A stretch of DNA of 64,000 nucleotides, taken from NCBI GenBank assembly GCA_005408345.1, contig SEMN01000175.1, positions 1 to 64,000 of the forward strand, given 5' to 3'. This document shows, piece by piece, positions 59,296 to 64,000 of the stretch. The notes beneath the pieces are model-generated. The model saw only the letters and a program-made list of their open reading frames with translations. It was not told where the DNA came from and did not search any database. Numbering within the stretch: position 1 is the first letter of the stretch; every line of letters starts with the position of its first letter. The translations under genes were made by a program, and so were the position numbers. The stretch is from Macquaria australasica (lineage: Eukaryota; Chordata; Actinopteri; Centrarchiformes; Percichthyidae).

Positions 59296-59298
<3 letters not shown>
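57714..59298 (-). mobile_element. Tc1-like transposon, IR/DR type, near complete
   Basis: A 1585-base element flanked by TA on both sides (57712-57713 and 59299-59300). Each end has an outer and an inner copy of a direct-repeat core. On the left, GAAAAAGTTAGGACACCC lies at 57723-57740 and at 57906-57923. On the right, the inverted form GGGTGTCCTAATTT lies at 59116 and 59274. This two-repeats-per-end layout is that of Sleeping Beauty-like fish Tc1 elements. The single ORF between the inner repeats is uninterrupted. It inserted into a TA microsatellite. Confidence 0.93.
57930..58982 (-). CDS. Tc1-like transposase, 350 aa, uninterrupted
   Basis: DDE transposase that cuts and pastes its own element. 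The N-terminal paired-like helix-turn-helix DNA-binding region spans about residues 13-110 (SKELSEAIRKKIVAAYESG, ISHSTVRKIVFKW, SGHPSKFTPRADR). The DD34E catalytic triad is D164 (WTDESK), D255 (HDNDPKH) and E290 (SPDLKTIEMLW). The usual Asn-Pro before Ile-Glu is Lys-Thr here, and one Glu of the common CVEEWGKL is missing (CVEWGKL). The ATG at 58982 or the later in-frame Met codons at residues 9 and 12 could start it; the family usually starts at the last. The stop is seven bases inside the left inner repeat. The lack of stops or frameshifts over 350 codons suggests a recent insertion. Activity cannot be judged. Confidence 0.93.
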   Translation of the reverse strand: MLQTVELTMVTMVRSKELSEAIRKKIVAAYESGKGFKKISKEFKISHSTVRKIVFKWRTFKTTANMPRSGHPSKFTPRADRKMLKEVSKTPKMSSRDLQQALATVDVKVHASTIRKRLHKFNFHGRCARRKPLLSKRNMKARLKFARENVDKDQDFWNNVLWTDESKIELFGHQNRGHVWHKPNTEFQEKNLIPTVKHRGGSVMVWGCFAAAGPGQLTIIESTMNSTAYQSVLEEHVRPSVKKLKLKQNWTLQHDNDPKHTSKSTKDWLKTKKWRVLEWPSQSPDLKTIEMLWGDLKRAVHARNPSNISQLKEFCVEWGKLSSDRCQRLVDGYKKRLTEVISAKGGNTSY

Positions 59299-59333
<35 letters not shown>

Positions 59334-59533
59334 TATATATATCTGACAGGTGCCATTGTAATGAGATAATCAATGTTCCTCCATTATGACCTGTCAGTGG
59401 TCATAATATTATGGCTGATTGGTGTACATACTGTGTATGTTGTAAAGTAGTAGTGTGGGGTGCAGCATTGTACTTACAGGGAACTTCAGCAGCAGAGGTG
59501 ATTCAGGTTCATGTAGATTGACACTGTTGACTG

Positions 59534-60070
59534 TTAAAAAAATTATACTTAATTGTTCTCATGTAACACACTTATTTTCAAAGATAATGTGTAATTCATT
59601 TATTTTACATAAATATTTTAATAGAAATATTTATATAATAATATATAATAATGGCAGTTTGTTTAATAGCTTCCATTTACTGTGACCCAGTGACTCCAAA
59701 TCAATACCAAAAATGATCACTACACTGGTCAAATAGGACACACTTCTTCATATTGGAAATATTTTTATAGAAAGTTCATCTTTTTTTCAATAGCTTCCAT
59801 GTAATGTGACTCCAAATCAATACCAAAATGTATAACTACACTGGAAATAAAAATAAAAGAAGCACTGAAATCCAGTGTGAAGAGGTTGTGTCCTATTTTT
59901 CCAGTGTTGTAATAAATTTTGTTATTGATTTGGAGTCTCTGGGTCACTAAGCTATTGAAAAACAAAAAATCTGCTATTATTTTTAAAATAATTACGTAAA
60001 ATAAATGAATTACACATTAGAAAACAAAATAAGTATGTTACATGAGAACAATTTAGTATAATTTTTTAAT
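59534..60070. mobile_element. Large palindromic (foldback/MITE-like) element
   Basis: The left arm, about 59534-59710 (TTATACTTAATTGTTCTCAT, GTAACACACTTATTTTCAAA, TGTGTAATTCATTTATTTTA), returns in reverse complement at about 59920-60070 (TGAATTACACATTAGAAAAC, TATGTTACATGAGAACAATT). The TGACTCCAAATCAATACC motif occurs twice in direct orientation (near 59691 and 59810) and once inverted (near 59925). No ORF is present. Arms of about 150-180 bp around a 210 bp centre could fold back. Confidence 0.75.
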
Positions 60071-60581
60071 CAAAGTAATTTATTGATGGTCCCTAAGTAG
60101 ACTAAACTCCCTGGAGGAGGGAGGAGCATCAACCGTCCTCTGGTGCCTCCTCCTCCAACTTCAAACTAACTTCATGGCGGAGCCTAAATAGATAGGCGAT
60201 TTGCGCACAATGAATTTATATGAGGATTAAATGACACTTTGACTTTGAGGCAGTAGCCTACAACAGTCTACAGCGAAAAGGAAACTTTACATTAACATGC
60301 AGTGTCAGTGATATGCTAACAATGACCTGTATGTGTTTCTATTAAAGATAGTCACCCCGTATTAAGTGCTGCGCAGACTGCAGGCGTCGCCATGTAGGCT
60401 ACACACACACACACGCGCGCGCGCTCCGTTTTTGTTAGGACTCAAAGAAAATAAAGGAAGTTGTGCAGATACATGACCTTTACCAATGTCCTTTTTTCCT
60501 GTTAAATAAATGGAAAGTCACTCTTGTCTGAATTGTCATTAGAGGGCCACCGGACAGTTGTCAGAGAGCCTTGAGCTGTCT

Positions 60582-60583
<2 letters not shown>

Positions 60584-60628
<45 letters not shown>
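60584..60628. repeat. (CA)n microsatellite
   Basis: About 45 bases of uninterrupted CA repeat in the RNF11-CDKN2C spacer. Confidence 0.95.
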
Positions 60629-60630
<2 letters not shown>

Positions 60631-61273
60631 ATAAAAAATGGGAACAAGCAGGTGTATTAATTGCTGAATTTTATTATATCATATTATCTCGATAATTTGG
60701 TATCAGGCATCTTATAGAGATGTTTTTACATTCACATTAATCAGCCAGCAGAAGAAGAAAGAGGGAGGGGAGAGAAGGGCGTTTTCAATAGCCAAATATT
60801 AAAACCAAAATATTAGCAACAATATGAGTTAATGCTTCATTGACACAGCATCATAACCTGTACATTATAAACTTCATATAGATAGGACTTACTGTAGTGT
60901 AGTTGTATTGTATTGCATGAGATACTACAGGTGCACCTAGTAACTCAATGCATTATTTTGTCTTCACATTATCTTTTTTTTTTTTCAAGAGTATATTTAT
61001 TGATTTAATGAAATAACCCCCCCCAAAAAAGGGATTTTAGAAAATATAGAATAAAATGTTAAAGTATCTGCAAAAAGACATGAGCAGACAGGCAGAAGCA
61101 TGAGGTTTCCTCTTCATCCTCCTCCTCCTCCTCCCCCTTCTCTAGTCTGTGAGAGAGAAAAAACATTGAATGAGTTTATATCACAAATTTATCCTTACAT
61201 GCAAACATAAACACTAATAATGCAATAATAAATACGCACAATAATATGGGAATACAATGAGAAATAAACAGAT

Positions 61274-61283
<10 letters not shown>

Positions 61284-61330
<47 letters not shown>
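61284..61330. repeat. (GT)n microsatellite
   Basis: About 47 bases of GT preceded by a short TA run. Confidence 0.95.
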
Positions 61331-61332
<2 letters not shown>

Positions 61333-61589
61333 CATGGCACAGAGATCCATGGAACTAAACGAATTAAACCTGATGTGATTTTGTTTATCATAAGTCAAGA
61401 CCAAAATGTGATTGTAAAGAAGAAAGACAATCAGCTTTGCCAAAAAAAAAAAAAGCACTAAATACCACCTTTGCTATATAAAAAAGAGAAGAAAGAATAC
61501 TTTGTGCAAACTAAGTTTGCGAGTCTGTTTGACTCAGGCACAGACTGGCTAATTGCCTCGGGACTTGTCTCCTCCTCACTGTTGCTCAG

Positions 61590-61872
61590 CCAATCCAAAC
61601 TGAGTTGAGGCATCGTCACATGACTCCGAGTCCGGATTAAAGCCCATATATGGTTGACACTTCCTCTTCTTTTTCGTTTTTTTCTCGTTAATGTGACAAG
61701 CTAACCTTCCCATCTGTTCCCAAACCTCGCCTACAGGCCTGCACACAAGGACCTTTTCATTATTTTAAACATGGCTTCAGCTCCAAAAGAGACATTTAAA
61801 CAGTCTCAGGTCACCTGCGGCAAAGCTGGGAAGGTTTCTAATGGTTGGTTGGTACAAAATTACAAGCGATAG
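61590..61872 (+). promoter_or_regulatory. Promoter-like motif cluster with a small ORF
   Basis: Within 65 bases lie CCAAT (61590-61594), an E-box-type CACATGAC (61617-61624) and a perfect CArG box CCATATATGG (61644-61653). A 33-codon ORF (61771-61872, MASAPKETFKQSQVTCGKAG...) with a good Kozak context (AAC-ATG-G) follows 118 bases later. It has no homologue I recognise. It could be an unrelated transcript, a cis-regulatory element of CDKN2C, or chance. Confidence 0.25.
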
Positions 61873-63555
61873 GGACGTAGGGGAGAAATATAAGCTGAAG
61901 CGTCTGTGAAATCGTAATTTATTGCAACTTAATATTTTATTTCTCATCCGCAGTTATACAGGGAGATCAAAATGAATCTAACCGCAACAAAAATGTAGAG
62001 GACTTTGTGAGAATAACACTGAAAAGGAAATCGCGGCCTATAGCAAGCTCTAACTACTGAAGATACTAACTTCACTCACTTTATCAACATGCAGTGTACC
62101 AACAGTTTGCATTAATATCACGCCGCAACGCATTAAGAGTGTTTTTTACACACACTAAAATAAATATAATTTGTATGATATATTGTTGCTCTGTTTTTGA
62201 AAGCATATAATTTGGATATCCATTACGTCAACAAATAAAGGAGGTTAAAGTTTATAATGGTGACCTAATAAAAGTAGTTCTGGGATCAGTAACGATCATG
62301 TCTGAGCTTTGTTTCTGAATGTTAAACAAGCCGTCCAACAGAGTCAGAGCAGCTACTCCTGCAGTAGCCTGTGTGGAAGGCCTAGAGCTGGCTGAAAAAT
62401 AGCCTAACTCGACATTTTTAAGCTTTTATCAATGAAATGGCTTAGCTAATCAGAAAATTAATTTAACAGCCTTCATCAAATAGCCTGGCCTACCATTAGA
62501 TTTAAACAGACCAATACAAATATTCTTTCTTTCTTTCGATACCGTCAGATGTCGAGTCGAGGCTATAACGTTTAGGCAAAGCAGGCCTTGTGTAGGCCTG
62601 TTGTGACTATACTTATATTATTTGTCGTATTCTGAAACTAGTGTAATCATATCGCTAACTTTTATTAAACAAAACATGAAAGCATAACCATATCCACGCT
62701 TTCGCATGGCTGGTAGCTAAATGATTCATTCAATTCGATGACAACCCTTTCATCACATGTTGACTGTCAAGCGTAAAATAACAGGGGAGTCAGACTGAAA
62801 AGGAGGCGGGCAATATATCCCACAACAAGGCGTTAAAAAGCTCATTATTAAGTTTAGTTTAGAGCAAAACGAAACTAGCTCGTGTGTATTTATTAAAGGC
62901 TGTAGAATTATATTTTGAAGTTTGCTGGAGATATAAGGATACAGTCGTCATATAGAAACTATGACAATCCGTTACTTGGTCTGAAATGAGCTCACATTAT
63001 ACCCGCTGCCGCTTGAGCCTGAAATTCATATAAGCATATAGTCCTAATAGGGTTATTATTGCTTTAAATTCAGGAGCTACTGATGTTGAGTTATTTTCTT
63101 CATTTGAATACCGATTTAAACTCACACGTTGCCCTTATACCACTATACGGAGACTATAGAGATGCAGCGCTTTTTGACCATGGCCATGAATAAAGAGTAG
63201 CCTAACGAAAATCTAAATGAAATATCGGCCTATTCGTTTTGTTTTACTTATAGCAACAAACAAATTATGGTTCTTCATTCACGTCATATAAAAGCCAATA
63301 TGCAATATCAACAGAGTTATATCGTCAGCTAAAGCCTTTAGCCCTTCTCACATTGGCTTATATATACTGTCATACAGACAGTTGTTTTCACACTTTTCTC
63401 CATCTTTTGTTCTAGTGGAGTAACAGAAATTAAAATTACAATTTATTCTTAAAATTGTATTAGCGAAACAGCATATCAGCCTACAGTGCTCTAGCTTGTA
63501 TAGGTGGACAAATAGATAGGCATATTAGGCATTTTTTATTGGGAAAAAAAAACAA
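61873..63555 (-). other. CDKN2C downstream region, probably containing its 3' UTR
   Basis: Minus-strand AATAAA signals (TTTATT on the plus strand) occur at 63535-63540, 63442-63447, 62889-62894 and 62661-62666. Any of these could end the CDKN2C transcript; the first is only 16 bases after the stop. No other gene or known repeat was seen here. Confidence 0.45.
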
Positions 63556-63942
63556 TCAAAACGTATGCAGACTATTACACTCACGTGAGCTCAAATACTC
63601 GTTGATGTAATTGAAAGTCTCCATCCTCCCGTGGAGGCGCGCGAGCTCCCCGGCGGTGTGTCCCAGAGCGTTGGGCATTTGGGGGTTCGCCGTGCGTCCG
63701 ATCAGCAGCTGGACCACCTCCAGATGGCCCTCCTTGGCGGCCAGGTGCAGCGGCAGGTTACCTTTCACATCCACGAGGTTCGTATCTGCCCCGTGATCCA
63801 AAAGCAGGCGCACGGTATCTACGAATCCCTCGCGTGCTGCGTCATGCGTCACGGTGAGGTTCAAGACCGGATCGCGTATGTTGGCGTGGGCCCCCGCCTC
63901 GAGAAGTTCCTTCACCACGGCTGTGCTCCCCGTCATCACCAC
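63556..63942 (-). CDS. cdkn2c: CDKN2C (p18-INK4C-like) CDK4/6 inhibitor, last coding exon
   Basis: Ankyrin-repeat inhibitor that binds CDK4 and CDK6 and keeps them from cyclin D. The acceptor tgtgtag borders the exon at 63942. The frame enters in phase 0 as VVMTGSTAVVKELLEAGAHA, exactly at the conserved INK4 intron position after the Leu-Gln of ankyrin repeat 2. Visible repeats: THDAAREGFVDTVRLLLDHG (repeat 3), GNLPLHLAAKEGHLEVVQLL (repeat 4) and a last partial repeat (GHTAGELARLHGR). The stop TGA is at 63556-63558; 128 codons precede it. GNLPLHLAAKEGHL and the RNF11/TTC39A neighbourhood favour CDKN2C over CDKN2D or CDKN2A/B. The first coding exon lies beyond the window, so the gene is partial. 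Confidence 0.9.
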   Translation of the reverse strand: MVMTGSTAVVKELLEAGAHANIRDPVLNLTVTHDAAREGFVDTVRLLLDHGADTNLVDVKGNLPLHLAAKEGHLEVVQLLIGRTANPQMPNALGHTAGELARLHGRMETFNYINEYLSSRECNSLHTF

Positions 63943-64000
63943 CTACACAAAGACAGACGGGGGAGATGAGGGAGATGAGAAGAAATGACTAAGCACATCT

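Larger units (their letters stand above)
57156..59424. mobile_element. Mariner-type inverted-repeat element interrupted by a Tc1 insertion
   Basis: The left arm at about 57156-57238 (CACCGATCAGCCATAACATT ... ACAATGGCACCTGTCA) and the right arm at 59341-59424 are reverse complements with only a few differences over about 84 bases. Both are bordered by TA, as for Tc1/mariner target sites. The interior is (TA)n/(TG)n microsatellite plus a further partial copy of the arm end at 57489-57546. The Tc1 element at 57714-59298 splits it. Confidence 0.7.
60071..61555. other. Intergenic spacer with microsatellites
   Basis: It holds (CA)n at 60584-60628, (GT)n at 61284-61330, a short CA/CG run near 60401-60424 and a (CTC)n patch near 61120-61135. 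No gene was recognised. Confidence 0.65.

Noticed and set aside
63631..63969. 112-codon plus-strand ORF at the right end
   Set aside because: Antisense shadow of the CDKN2C exon.

Overview
This window looks like a piece of a teleost fish nuclear genome. The coding capacity is in short exons with GT-AG borders spread over AT-rich introns. The spacers carry (CA/GT)n microsatellites, tRNA-derived SINEs, MITE-like palindromes, and a Tc1 element of the kind common in ray-finned fish. The gene set EPS15 - TTC39A - RNF11 - CDKN2C is the neighbourhood known from human 1p32.3, so this is a conserved vertebrate synteny block.

Layout. (1) About 0.3-12.2 kb, plus strand: the 3' part of EPS15. Twelve exons cover part of the coiled coil, a DPF-rich AP-2-binding tail, a proline-rich CRK/SH3-type site and the C-terminal ubiquitin-interacting motifs; the EH-domain exons lie outside the window. 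(2) About 14.0-35.9 kb, plus strand: a complete TTC39A gene. Eighteen exons give a 561-563 aa protein from an internal first exon. Four further in-phase upstream exons give a long form of about 618 aa. (3) About 38.3-56.5 kb, plus strand: a complete RNF11 gene of three coding exons (154 aa), with a GC-rich promoter, an ORF-rich 5' leader, a 12.8 kb first intron and a long 3' UTR. (4) 57.1-60.1 kb: a repeat island. A Tc1-like transposon with an almost consensus 350-codon transposase ORF sits in TA-rich DNA between near-identical arms of an older mariner-type inverted repeat, followed by a separate large palindrome. (5) 63.56-63.94 kb, minus strand: the last coding exon of an INK4 CDK inhibitor, best assigned to CDKN2C; its first exon is outside the window.

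The genes are not an operon and share no pathway. EPS15 (endocytic adaptor) and RNF11 (membrane-anchored RING protein working with NEDD4-family ligases) both touch ubiquitin-dependent receptor traffic. TTC39A is a poorly understood TPR protein, and CDKN2C restrains CDK4/6. I found no novel multi-gene system. The most useful observations are the undisputed splice-phase evidence for a long TTC39A isoform, a skippable EPS15 microexon with a very poor acceptor, the nested transposons, a RecQ-helicase-like relic inside a short inverted-repeat element, and an apparent flip of RNF11 relative to human gene order. All exon borders were read by eye from splice sites, phase continuity and remembered family sequence; no alignment or transcript data were available.
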